NCBI GenBank assembly: GCA_011800155.1
Contig: CM022370.1
Location: forward strand, 124,001-188,000
Length of the DNA: 64,000 nucleotides
DNA from: Flammulina velutipes
Taxonomy: Eukaryota > Basidiomycota > Agaricomycetes > Agaricales > Physalacriaceae
Reading direction: 5' to 3'
How positions within the stretch are numbered: the first letter of the stretch is position 1; each line of letters begins with the position of its first letter. The notes under the pieces were generated by a model. The model did not search any database and had not been told where the DNA came from. It worked only from the letters and a program-made list of their open reading frames with translations. The position numbers were made by a program, and so were the translations under genes. Positions 43,980 to 55,201 of the stretch are shown here, one piece after another.

Positions 43980-45390
43980 TATTATCTTATGTTAACTCAA
44001 GTTACACTCATCTAAAACCTATAACTTAAGGCAGATAAGTTATCTTGAGACAGATATGTTGCTCTAAGACACTCATATTCTAGAACATATCTTGAGATGC
44101 TTTTCAGTCAGAAAAAGTTGACTAAAGTTGGGTAAAGTTGCTACAAGTTAGATATCATATACTTGTTATCTGAAGTTACTATATAGTTAACTAAAGATAA
44201 TTGCACAGAACCTCGTATCTATAAGAAACTCAAGTTGTCCAAAGTTGGAGCTGATATTACAATCAACTTTAGGTATCTAAAACTCAACCTGGATATTCCT
44301 GAGTTGTCTAATAACTATCTACAAGCTTGGTGTGGGCATACTATAAGCAAGAGAAACTAGAGAAATCCGAGTAAAATCTTGTATTTTGCCTATAACTTGT
44401 GGTGCGTCCCAGCGATTCCAATGATTATGTAAGCGTCTTGTAGCCCAATTTGTACGCTTTCTGACAGTATATAACACTTGTACCTTCTAGTCAAGTATAG
44501 TAGTGCTATTGCTTGAACACAAGAAACAGAGAATTGATTGAATGGCTTATGGCCGGAGCTGCACCCCTTATTTTCCCACGGTTATGGGCTCGTCATGTAG
44601 CCCTAATCAAACGCTTTCCAACCATATATAGGTCTGCTACCTTCCATGCAAGTCCCACAGAGTTATTGAGTGAACAGTTATAAATCAAGAATCAAGAAAT
44701 GATCAACTCCAACAGGCAGGCAATTTAGGTCCGGACCTCCGGACCCAAACCCTATGCCCTGGTCATGTGACTTCATGTTGGTATTTAAACCAGAGCTGAG
44801 CTCTGATCCCATCATTCCTCTCTTGACCTTCTTCCTCCATGTTCTCTCTTTAAATCTTCAAGTCTTGAATGTTCTCTTGGTATGTGGACTTGCTTCTTCT
44901 TTTCTTATGCTTGCTAATCATTGTCTCTTGTTCAAGAGTGCTCTCTTTTGACTGTGTTCACTGTTCTGGTATGTGTCTTGCTCTTTTGACTTATATCTTT
45001 GATTAATCTGCTCTTTCTTTAGTATTTCTTTTGAACTATTGTATGTTAGCTATTCATTAGAGTATATTATATCTGTTTATTGATAGTTGCAATGATAATT
45101 AATTGTTTTCTATCTAAATTGTGTGATGTTTATCTTTATTGGCTTTTAATCAAGGTTATTATATTAATGGAATTAGACAGCTTTAAGTCAGACTCAAGTA
45201 GACTTTTAGACATCTCAGACTATGGTTAAACAGAGGTCTTGGTTTATCTCAACTTGAGTGTAACTTACAAGCAACTTGAGTCAACTTACTTCAACTTAAG
45301 GTGAATTGCAGATCTAACCATTGCCTAAGTTAGCTTTCATAACTTTCATAACTTGACAAACTTAGAAGCTTTAAGTTGTGATAAGTTAGC
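43980..45390. repeat. AT-rich region flanked by AAGTT-type imperfect repeats
   Basis: At about 43,980-44,300 and 45,160-45,390 many imperfect copies of AAGTT, ACTTAAG and TTGAG lie close together, and AAGTTACACTCA occurs on opposite strands in the two blocks. The middle part (44,400-45,160) is AT-rich, with pyrimidine runs. This could be an old LTR or a foldback element. No gene was seen. Confidence 0.4.
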
Positions 45391-45646
45391 ATAAGAGGAA
45401 TAGCCCTTTCCAGATGGAGGCAAGTCTTTAACTTGGAGTTTTCCTTCCATTCGTCGAGCCGGACGAAATGATCGTCATGGAGCATAATTACGCTACCCAA
45501 ATAAAGGCATCGTATACTTCGCCCTATCAACTCAGTCAACGGTACCATCTGCCAACTCGAACACTCGTAATAACCAAAGGAATCTATAACACTTGAGCCC
45601 ATACTACTACTTCTACACATGAAAATCATCCGACTTGAACCTGCTC

Positions 45647-46868
45647 TCACTCCGGTACCCAAATCTCAGGTTGGAAATAATTTCCTCCCCGATGAATCAA
45701 GCGAGGAACAAAGAACTTATTCAACCGACAGCTGCGGTTGCCAATCATCCACTCTTCACGATCCTTATTCACCTTAGTGTGATTATCCTTCAACTGCTCG
45801 ACAAATTCAACGACCGCATCACAGACCAGCTCGACCAGCTCGCCACGGGTGACCCTCCCCTCTTTGATCCCAATGCGGAACTCGAAAGGAAAATGAGAGT
45901 ATCCAGGCCACTGAATACGACAACATAAGCTCCCAACGACAACATAAGATAAGACGATATGTAAAACCAACCTGAATCTTAATCATGATCTCTAGGAAAC
46001 CACTCAAAACTTCGTCCCGTGGCTGTTCGACACGGTGGCGCCCTACGAATTTCTTGATGGCCTTGTTTCCCAAGATTTTCCATCCCAACGGCATAAATTC
46101 AATAGGCTGGTACATCGTCGGACCACAGCAGAAAATTCCCTGTGGCACAACGACGTAGCCTGTCGGCTCAAGAGGACCAGGCCCCATCACTGCAACCAGT
46201 TGGACGGGGAAGGTGCGTGTATCTTTGTTGACATGCTTTTCCTTCTGGCGTGTCCGAGATACCGTGGGTGACGTCGCGGGGACAACTTTGGCATATGGTT
46301 TGCTCGCAGATGAGTGATGATGTCGCATGACACTGGAAGTCGAAGGCTACAAAGTATGAGAGTCGAAAAGATCGATGTTCCAGGATCCACCGACCTCTTT
46401 CCCCCCACTAGGGAGAATGGCTTTCTGCCCCCGAGTGTGTACATCTTTATCGACAATGTGGAGATCTTTACTATAATTCAACCACCACAGTTAGAAACTA
46501 ATCGACGCGATATGAGCCCAAACCACTCACGGATTGACCGTGGTAGGAAGATGTTGCGGAGCAACATTCGCCGAGTTATGCGTAGCGGAGGGAAAAGGAG
46601 CTCTAGACCCCGCAGTGTCCCGCATGAATTGGTCAAAGTCGCGTTGAATAGACTCTGCAGTGTCTTGAATCAAGGGAGGAGCCATCCCATAAATTTCGTT
46701 CGAGTATGACATCTGGAGATGCCCCGTGCCATTGGGATGTATCGATCCCACGAATTGAGTGTGCCCGTGGTTCATTTGTGATGAATGCGGCACTTCATTC
46801 CGCCGTGCTGGTTGGTGCATGTACGCGTCAGGGATATAGGTGTAGTCCTGCGAGCTGGAAGAGTACAT
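45647..46868 (-). CDS. unknown protein, arm B copy (paralogue of 40692-41880)
   Basis: It starts MYSSSSQDYTY and ends FQPEIWVP, like the arm A copy, with the same central blocks (FCCGPTMYQPIEFMPLGW, WPGYSHFPFEFRIG). Around 46,200-46,490 it differs more: an insertion of Arg/Lys/Thr-rich sequence lies in the middle exon. The frame reads open over the proposed introns. Function is unknown. Confidence 0.6.
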
Positions 46869-47572
46869 GGTTGGGAAGCAAGTGACATGTTATCGTCGTC
46901 GATAGGTTTATATGCTTGCGTCTACAATGGAAATAGCGCGTTGTGCAGATTGCGATCACCCGTGGAAGACAAAAGGATTACGCTTCATTGTCGCGAGAAG
47001 ATTTGAACAACGGTCGGTATCTTTGCATTACGCCTATCCGAAGGAACTATTCCTTAAAGGGGTGTACCAGAACGGAAGTCCTAGTAGATACGACGAACAT
47101 CCTAGCCTTGGCCTCGCCGTGAGGAATATTGCGCGCACGTTGACCACATCCAGAGTAGTATCCAGGAAAGGACTGTCACAGTGCGGTCTACAGTCCCAGA
47201 CGCCTTTCGATATCCCGTATCCGCGTCCACAAGGTCTCAAGAAGCGGAATTTCGACTTGCTGCCTTTGCGAAAAAAGAACGATGATGTAGACCATCGCAA
47301 TTTCGGGCGACATTTTGGCGATAGCTCTCCCCGGTCGACCCATTCATTACCACGAGATCGCACGAAGAACTGGAAGTCGTTGGCGCCACCGTCTCACAGG
47401 CGTACGGCAAGGACATAGTCGCTGAATCGATGATGAGGATCGCGAAGAACGGATCAGAGCCACAACATACCTTGCCTTTGAACGACTCTGATACCGGCGA
47501 TACCACAAATTTTCCATCGACACATCGAACGACGAACAAATTTCTTGCTCGTGAATGCTTGGACGAGAGGTA

Positions 47573-50252
47573 CAGTCGAAGTCCTAATAATCCATACCCC
47601 TCCGTGGACGCCCAGAGGTATGGGTTATCAGGGGATATGGCCTGCGGGGAAGGTCGGTTTTCCGGGCCGAACTAGAGTGTGGCGTACTATGTATTAGAAA
47701 ACAAGAAGTATACTACCGTGTATTGCCTACTTTAGGAAAGTAATCAGTAAGTTCAGTTACCCGCATTGCCTTCATATCATCAAGGCGGGTCTGACGTCCA
47801 AAGCCTGCCAACAGGGCCTCAAACTGGCGTGCAAATGGATCATCGCGATCTGAGAGGTATCTGCGAAGTGTTGATGACGCCTCCAAAGCCTCTCGTCGTG
47901 ATGGCTTGGCCCTTTCGTCACAGTAATCATTGTCGTCCCCGCCTTGAATCTCTAGCAACTCTTCTCGGGCTCGTTTTTCCTTCACGGCATCACAGATTTC
48001 TTCATCCGACACTTCTTCGGCCATCACCTGCTCTTCTGGAGCCTCAAGAAGTTCCTCGATGTTCATCCGGTTTGCGAAACGAAGAACTCCAACAGACTGT
48101 AACTGATTCAGCGCTGTCTCCAGGTCATGCTCCGCTTGGGCGACATCATCAATGGTGTGATCACCGGCTGGTGGCGTAGTTGTGCTTAACGCGGCGGAAT
48201 CACCGAGAGAGCTGGCGGAGGAGCAGGTTGTGAGGGTAGACAGTGAGGATAAGCGAGATCGGGAAGGGTGCTCTGAAGATGACGGTGCAAGTGTGGATTC
48301 AGGTAAGATTCCAGTCTTCTTCCAGCAGTTGAAGATGGTCTGCTGGGAGACTTCGCGCCAGGAAAGATCAGCGAGCCGCATGGCCTCGAGTTGATCAATC
48401 TCATAAATGTTCGCCGCAGGGATGTTCTCTTCGTAACGGTCAAGTGCCCGTTGCATAGAGAGGCGTCGATAATGGGCCTTGAAGCATCGGATGATGCCAG
48501 CGTCCGCGGGTTGAATGTGGGAGGTGAGGTTTGGGGCAAAGTTTTTGACACGGATGTTGGTGAGGCCACGCGGAGGCTCATGGCCGCTGAAGTTGTCCTG
48601 TAAGAGAAGGATGTGGCGGTCCTGAAAGCGAAGCTTCTTGTCCCAATCTCGCAACCACTCCTGGTACAGCTTGGTGGTCATCCAAGCCTTCGCGTTGTTC
48701 CGGTAATAAAACCCAAGTTGTGCGCCTGTTCTCTTCTTGAATGCACGAGGTCTGTTGGCCTTGCCGATGATAAAAGGCGCTAAGGCCTCGCTTCCATCTG
48801 CGTTTATCGTGAGAGCATAAGTCAGCCGCTTCTTGCTGCCCTTCACCCCAGCCATTTGAGTGTCCATGAGACCACGGTCAGGTGGCATGCTAAAGAATTT
48901 GCACGTCAGAAGAGTGCACACAGAGGATTCAAACGGGATATTCTTACGCCCAGAAAAGCCCAGTCTCATCCATATTGAAGATGTCCTTCAAAGCATATCC
49001 ATACTTTGCGATGAGTCGACGAATGCGCTCGCGCTCAGCTTCAACGTCGGCTGGATTGACAGATCCCGCTTCACCATGGCGCTTGAACTCCTTCAGGCCA
49101 CAACGTTTCTTAAATGAACGGAGCCAACCATCACTAAGCGCTAAGCGCTCATCCTCCGGGACGTTGTTGAGATCAGCAAAGCGCTTCCATTTCTGGCGAA
49201 GAATCTCGCCGTTGAGATGGATTTTATCGCGCATAGCCTTTGCGACCCACAACTCCAGCATCTCATCAACTTCCGGATGCTCCACCTGCTTCACCCTCTT
49301 CGCCATCGTTGCCGCTCCTCCCCTCGCCTTTGCCTCAGCATACTGTGACCGCCACTTTGCTTCATTCTTGACCCAATCGGAGATGAGAGGTTGTTTGATA
49401 CAGAGATTTGGATAGAGGGGATTGAAATGCTTTGCCGTCTTCGTTTGGTTACTGCCGTTCGCATGGTGCCAGTCCAGAATTTCGATACGCTGCTCGAGTG
49501 TGGCGGTTTCCTTCTTCGTGAAGACCGGTAATTTCTTTGTCTTCTCTTTCGAGGGCTTCTCAATAGGTTGAGCAGGTCCTAAGAGACATAGGTACATGTA
49601 ATTGGTAGAAGAAAATGGATGACGCACTCTTTTTTTTATTGCCCGGCATGCCTATAATTTCCTTCCCGGCCTCCTTCACGTCACCTCCCAGCTCTTTTAG
49701 TTTCTCCACGATGGTCTTCTTCTGCGAGTCCAGACGCGATAGAGCACGGTCAATATCTGATGCTGCTTCAAGCTCATCCAGGATCTGCTGTTCGTCAACT
49801 TCGTTCCCGGCGTTGTCAAGCCAGTGCTCATCCGCGGCTGAGATCTTCTCTTTGTTTGTCAGTCTGGCAATGAGGATGTCCTTTCTCTTCTTCGTATTGA
49901 GCTTGAGAGTAGAGAGTCCCTTTCTGAGAATTGCAAGGGTGCCATTCGCCATGGTAAAGACGTGGAGGAGAGTCGCGACAGGTTGCGAACGCGTCGAACA
50001 CGACCAATTAGCATAGCAAAGGTTAAATTTGATGTGGATATTCTAGAATCCTACTCGATATGGATACAAAACCGAGCCTGCCGGCACCCATATGGCCCTA
50101 CTATGGGTTTTGCTACCTCCTCCGAGCTATGGATTATGGGGTATGGGGTGGCTATGAGATTTCCCCGCGAACAAGGTCGGTGGACACCCCAAAAGTATGG
50201 TTTAGAGGGAATTATGGGGTACCAGGACTATGGGTTATTTGGACTTCGACTG
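47573..50252 (-). mobile_element. pogo/Fot1-type DNA transposon, apparently complete (2,680 bp)
   Basis: The ends start CAGTCGAAGTCC on both strands, with similarity for about 24 bp (two mismatches), and are flanked by TA on each side, the target of Tc1/mariner elements. It encodes one transposase with an open frame. It sits inside arm B of the inverted duplication. Confidence 0.93.
47713..49952 (-). CDS. pogo/Fot1-type transposase (710 aa)
   Basis: Three exons (49952-49628, 49578-48948, 48889-47713) join to 711 codons. The N-terminal region is charged and helical. A psq-type helix-turn-helix (TLEQRIEILDWHH...QTKTAKHF) and a CENP-B-like DNA-binding domain (LNGEILRQKWKRFADL) follow. The DDE_1 catalytic triad is D312 (NMDETG), D417 (LLQDNFSGH) and D448 (IQPADAGIIRCFK). 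The tail is acidic. It would bind the terminal repeats and move the element by cut and paste into TA. No defect was seen, so it may be active. Confidence 0.92.
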
Positions 50253-50399
50253 TAACACTGGACGATGTTTGCGTTTGCAAACAAACTTCCGTGGCTCGCG
50301 CTTGGATACCTATCCGTGCGCACGCACCCTATCTGTACGTTAGTGTGACCTCCGAGTGAGCGAGCACTCCAGGCTTACGCTATGCATAGTCCAGAGTAG

Positions 50400-51410
50400 A
50401 CAAACAGTCGTCTTGGTAGCAGGATTTGACTTCAGGAGAATTAGTTATCGCATTGTCGATAAATGATAATACCACATACCTTGGATGACGCCGTCGTTAT
50501 CGCCACAGGGATGTCTAGGCGCCTGACAATCCTTCCAGTGTTGATTGGCGTTGTTGTTGGTGATCGTACCGGGAATGGCCTTGAGTGAGAGGATACAGAC
50601 ATTGAATTGGTAGCGTCATTGACGGGTTCTTCGATGGGCGATGCCCGACTACTCGGTTCGCCTGACACGCAATAAGACTCATGTTCGGCGGTGCCAAATA
50701 ATTCGCGCACCTCTGATCAGCGAACCCGACACATTGCCGTCTGGTGGTCGAAGGTCATTATTGAATTATCCTTTGCCGCACTGCAGGGGTTCATGAGAGA
50801 GTTGATGACAAAAAACACGGGAAAAGTACAATGTAAAGGTCTCCTTCCTAACCGTCTTCGAATATCTCGTCTTTTGCGTCAGTGGCGGGGAGACGTGAGG
50901 CTTGATTTTTGTCGTAGTTGCTGTATTCGAGCAGGTGTACTGAATCGTGCGCGTCAACGTGGTTCTCTAGCATCCGGGAAAGGAATTTTGCGGGTTGGAC
51001 TCCCCCATGGGTTGGGAGGTAGAGGGAAAGCTGTTCGAGTCGCGCGCCTGGTATATGATGTGGTCCGAAAAGCCAACGTCCTGGGGGAGAGTTAAAGACG
51101 CGTACAGATCGGAGATGAGAGCAACGCATACATTGGGCTCGTAGGACGTATGCATGACCTGGGGTGCAGAAGTGCATGGAGTCAACATCCCCGTCGGAGC
51201 GGGATGAGAAAGGCATAAGGTGTCCGGTGCTGGTGAGGTTGGAATACGGTAAACAGTAATGGTACATTTGGCCGTCGGGTATATGTAGGAGGTACTCGTT
51301 CCTTTGCAGTCTATACGTGCGACGGTTGGAACCGGGCTAGAGAACGATGCCCCGAACTCGTGCCCGAAAGAGGCGTCAACAACACACACAATCCTCCAGC
51401 CTCCTCGCAT
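50400..51410 (-). pseudogene. degenerate 5' gene segment of arm B, unknown family
   Basis: Minus-strand ORFs such as 51410-50967 (MRGGWRIVCVVDAS...RIDCKGTSTSYIY) and blocks around 50,500 (RLDIPVAITTASS) match arm A at 39,240-40,170. A single open frame could not be built. The pogo element separates this segment from the rest of arm B. Confidence 0.35.
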
Positions 51411-51675
51411 ACTCGAGTTCGCCCCTTCAATTATCCTGCCGTCGAGTCAGAAGCTAGCGAAACCTGGGTCATGGAAACACACTTTTGTGTACTACCCCGC
51501 GATAGGTTCTGTACTCCTCTGAATCTCCTTCAACCGACTCGAAGGCACCTGAAGTCGCGCGGTCTTTGTAACATACTACACTATGCTGTGGTATCCGACG
51601 AGGGTGTACTCTGGAGATTGATGGTGACATGAAGAGTCAAGACGAAAAAAGCACGTGCTCCTTCTGGCGATCATC

Positions 51676-51702
51676 TTATGGAATACGGGACTGTCATGCT
51701 CT
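51676..51702 (+). repeat. candidate left terminal repeat of the second giant element
   Basis: TTATGG, then 13 bases, then CATGCTC: the same two blocks with the same spacing occur at the ends of giant element 1. About 17 of 27 positions agree. The place is right, between arm B and the stop codon of the dioxygenase gene. The preceding 6 bases, TCATCT, would be the target duplication. Confidence 0.5.
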
Positions 51703-51868
51703 GCACGGATCACCGGCATCAGAATTTGTAAGCAGGACCTCCAATACCGCGCTGGCTTAAGTACACGAGGCAGTTCCTAAGTACACGAGGCTTCTGCCTT
51801 ACCTAAGGGCTAAGGTCTTAAGTCAAATGCGCCACATCAAATATGATTGTACTGAATCAATTGTTGGA

Positions 51869-54800
51869 TTAGTCTAAGTTGGCTCTATCTCTCCAAAGTA
51901 GATGAAGATCTGGCCTCAAATGAACTGCACGGTCGTAGCGCTGGGCGGCAGAGACATTCTTTTCTGGATCGGTTTGATGATAGCCGCTGCTGGCACGCTT
52001 AGCCACGGGCACGGGGATCCTATTGGAGGCAGGTTGCCGGACTTGAGTAGGAAGTAGACTGCTGTTAGAGGGAATATGCTGATCGATGCTGTCCAAAGGG
52101 TCACCATCCAGGGTAGATGGTGTCTCAGAAGAAGGAAGCATAGTGCCATGTAAGTGGCGCGAGTCAAATGTCCTATAGAATATCTTAGTAGGGGGAATAG
52201 CTGCGAAAGAAAACGTACCAGAACAAGTTGCTTTCTGTAGCTATATAATATCCCCACTCAGGTTGGCAGAAAGCAAACTCATCCAGTGCGCGTATACCCC
52301 GCCAACGAATGGTGCAGCAGAATCCACGCGACGCATCCTTATCCCTATGTAGAGGAGCTACATAGTCACTGCAGCGGAAAACGTTAAGACCAGACATGCC
52401 TATATGGTCCGTCATTTTTACGGTATCGCGAATCTTTTTCCAAAGGCCGCGAAAGGCAAAAGCTGCCACACATTCTAAGAAGAAGGCATCCTTTTTGGAA
52501 GTGGTTAATCATCGTTGAGTGCTGTAAAAAAACGCACCTCTGCTATATCCATCAACGCATGAATGCCTTTGATGCTTTGTGCCTCCATGCGCGCGTAGTA
52601 AGAATAACCATCTCCAAGGGCACCACCTTTGCCTTGCCGGCCTGCACCTCCTCCATACATATCACCCTCAGAGTAATTGGCAAACTTTGCTCCTCGTCTC
52701 AGAGGAGACATGTCTTTTGTGTATATATTAGTAATTTGGTACGCAAATCAGTTAGCAAGGAGACGTACAGCGCATATTTCTTTCATGATGTCTTTGTTTC
52801 TCTAAGACACGTTGACTGAAGGGTTGGAAGAAGATTCCATCCATCTGCGCTAGATCAGGAAAAAAAGAGAAAAAAGATACAAGATCAACAGACTCACAAC
52901 ATATTCATGCTTCCAGCTAACGAGCTTGCCTGTGTTATCTAAAACGGGAACATCGACAAAGTCTGGTGCAGTTTGCTCTGAGTATACTGGGATGTTTTCG
53001 CGGTTGGTATCCACAATATAGAATATCTGACGGTTGCAGCGTGCAATGATGTCGGGGTCTGAGCGGATTGCTCTGAGCTTGAGCTCGTCCGGGTTATACA
53101 CCTTTGAAGTTCCCTACAATATGATTAGACAAAGTAATCTTGAATTGAGAGCACTTACAACAGGATTTTCTCGTCGTTTAGGGCAGTGACTGATTCCGCA
53201 CCCAGTCATGTGGTCAATATTTAATCGACGAGTGACATAGACGACCTGTGTACACTGCTGCTCTGGCACTCGGTTACAGCAGTAACGACAGCTCCGAACC
53301 TATTGGAATAGATGAGACAGAGCTTAAAGTGAGTCTAACTTACCTGCTGATATAAAACTTCCCCTTTCTTCTCTCTCTCTAACAGTTCACCCTATTTAGA
53401 ACACTTAGTTACTTTTATTGAAAATGAGGAGGTGACTGACTTTGGTAATAATATTGCGCCGCAAAAAAGTGGCGTACTCCTTCTCCATGTCTTTGGCCTC
53501 TATAAGTCGTGCAAAAATAACCTCCAAGGTGTTGGTGTGGTCGTAGTGACCTTTACGATACTTTTCTCCTGTGTCCTTGAGTAAATACTGCATCATGAGA
53601 GCGTAAAAATGTCCCCGGGTCTTGGCATCATCACCAATGGTGTCCAAGTCGTAGCCACCTGCTTCGAGAGCTGGTCCGATCCACATGTCGTAAATGCGAA
53701 GAAAGTTCTCTAAAGAGTGAAGGAAGAAGACCGTCTCCGGAATAGCTGCACGGGGTAGAAGCCACGGAGTATCAGTCAGAGCCTTTCTGAACTGGGACGG
53801 TTTGGAGATTCGGCGTTTTGCATCATGCTAACAGAGAGTCAATCTGGAGTCCAAAAGGATACAAGAACAACTAAACTTACCACGGTTTTATCGAAGCGAA
53901 CAGCCTTGAAAAGCAGGGTATGAGGTGTCCACGACAAACTGAGAGAACTTGGCGTCCATTTCAGGAGTAGTACAGTTAAGCTGTCTTGAAGACGCTGATG
54001 TCGAAAGACATCTACTATATCATTCTCATTGTCGAGGCCTTTTGCTAGACCAACGACGTAGTTAGGATCCCCGACGCACATCATTACGGCGGCCAATCCA
54101 GAATCCTAACAAGACGTTCAAACATATCGCAAAGAAGAGAGCTATCAACTCACAAATACAGCGTGACGCCATTCACGGGTATCATAACGTTGGGCTTTGA
54201 TAGATTTCATCCCTTTAAGAAGCCAACCGGTGGCGCGACGCTTAGCTTGATGTAGATTTTTGGGCTTAGAGTATTTGAGCCCTTCAGCTAGATAGGTCCG
54301 TCGTAATGCCTGGCAGAGTGACACATAGTCGAGCGTCAAAACCTTGTCAAACATCAGTATAGAACGGCAGCAAGTCAAGGTTCATGTACCTTAGTCTTCA
54401 TATACTGCTGTGCTACATGATGCAAACCCGGCAAGACTCTGCAGAAAGCTGTGGCCCATCGCACACAGAGATCGTGGTCTGTAGCCTCACGTGGAGTTCT
54501 AAAGTCCGACACGAGCTCTTCGGGCTGTGAGTCCACTCGACGACGTTTAGAAGGAGGAGAAGAACGTTCAACGGGTTCCACAGGATCGGGCTCTTCGACG
54601 AATTCTTCGTCGGAGTCGAAGTAATCGTTTTCAATCTCCCATTCCGTGTCGCTATGGTCGGTGTCATCGGTGTCATCTGCATCCTCCATCTCTTCAGCCA
54701 ATACACCCAATGCATGCATGGGTTGGCGCTGAATGTGGCTTTGGCGTGCGCGTGATTCTTGCTGAGAGCAGGATAAATGGCTAAAAACAGATGTAAAGAC

Positions 54801-55201
54801 GTCAAACTCACTGATAAATGGCTACGGTTTCGGTATTTCTCCAATATGGTTTGAATGTCTTCTCTGGGAGTACTGAGGGCGGTTCGGCACAGAAAAACAT
54901 CGGTGAAAAGATCAACGGCGTCACGGAAGTATACACCGGTCATGTCATAAGGAAGCCCCAGTGTTTTGTAGTACCAGAAGAGGGCGCAGTATTGGTGGTC
55001 CAAAGATTGACTCCAGTGGTTGGAGAGACTCCGACGCAGACCGTCGACCGTAGCTCGAGTGGGGGAGACGGAAGACGACTGAATGAATTTGGCACAATCA
55101 GAGGGGAGAATGGCGAAGAGGGCGGGTGGGACTTCTTCAGGAATTTCAAAAGCGAAGAACATAGACTCCCCGTCGAGGGGATTGTGCAACGAGACGGTCA
55201 T
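51869..55201 (-). CDS. 2OG-Fe(II) dioxygenase-like protein of the second giant element (931 aa)
   Basis: Twelve exons join to 932 codons: 55201-54812, 54761-54390, 54342-54154, 54105-53881, 53827-53441, 53391-53344, 53299-53159, 53113-52898, 52844-52769, 52713-52538, 52490-52219, 52172-51869. An acidic stretch and a basic signal (PSKRRRVD) lie near residues 150-200. Residues 541-576 form a Cys/His cluster (CRYCC...C...H...CGISHC), likely zinc-binding. The C-terminal catalytic part has H788-x-D790 (APLHRDKDAS) and H837/H839 (DSRHLHGTM). This is a double-stranded beta-helix dioxygenase of the broad TET/JBP-like fungal type, but a different subfamily from that at 8729-13144. DNA or protein could be the substrate. 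Confidence 0.65.

Larger units (their letters stand above)
45430..51656 (-). repeat. right arm of the large inverted duplication, with pogo insertion
   Basis: Reverse-complement counterpart of 39070-42060. It is longer because it contains the 2,680-bp pogo transposon (47573-50252) and about 330 bp (47240-47570) that arm A lacks. Homology to arm A is found on both sides of the pogo element. The arm ends just before the candidate left terminal repeat of the second giant element. Confidence 0.85.

Noticed and set aside
51720..51840. TAAGTACACGAGGC repeat as an attachment site
   Set aside because: Only two copies about 25 bp apart; it is a small tandem duplication with no link to an element end.
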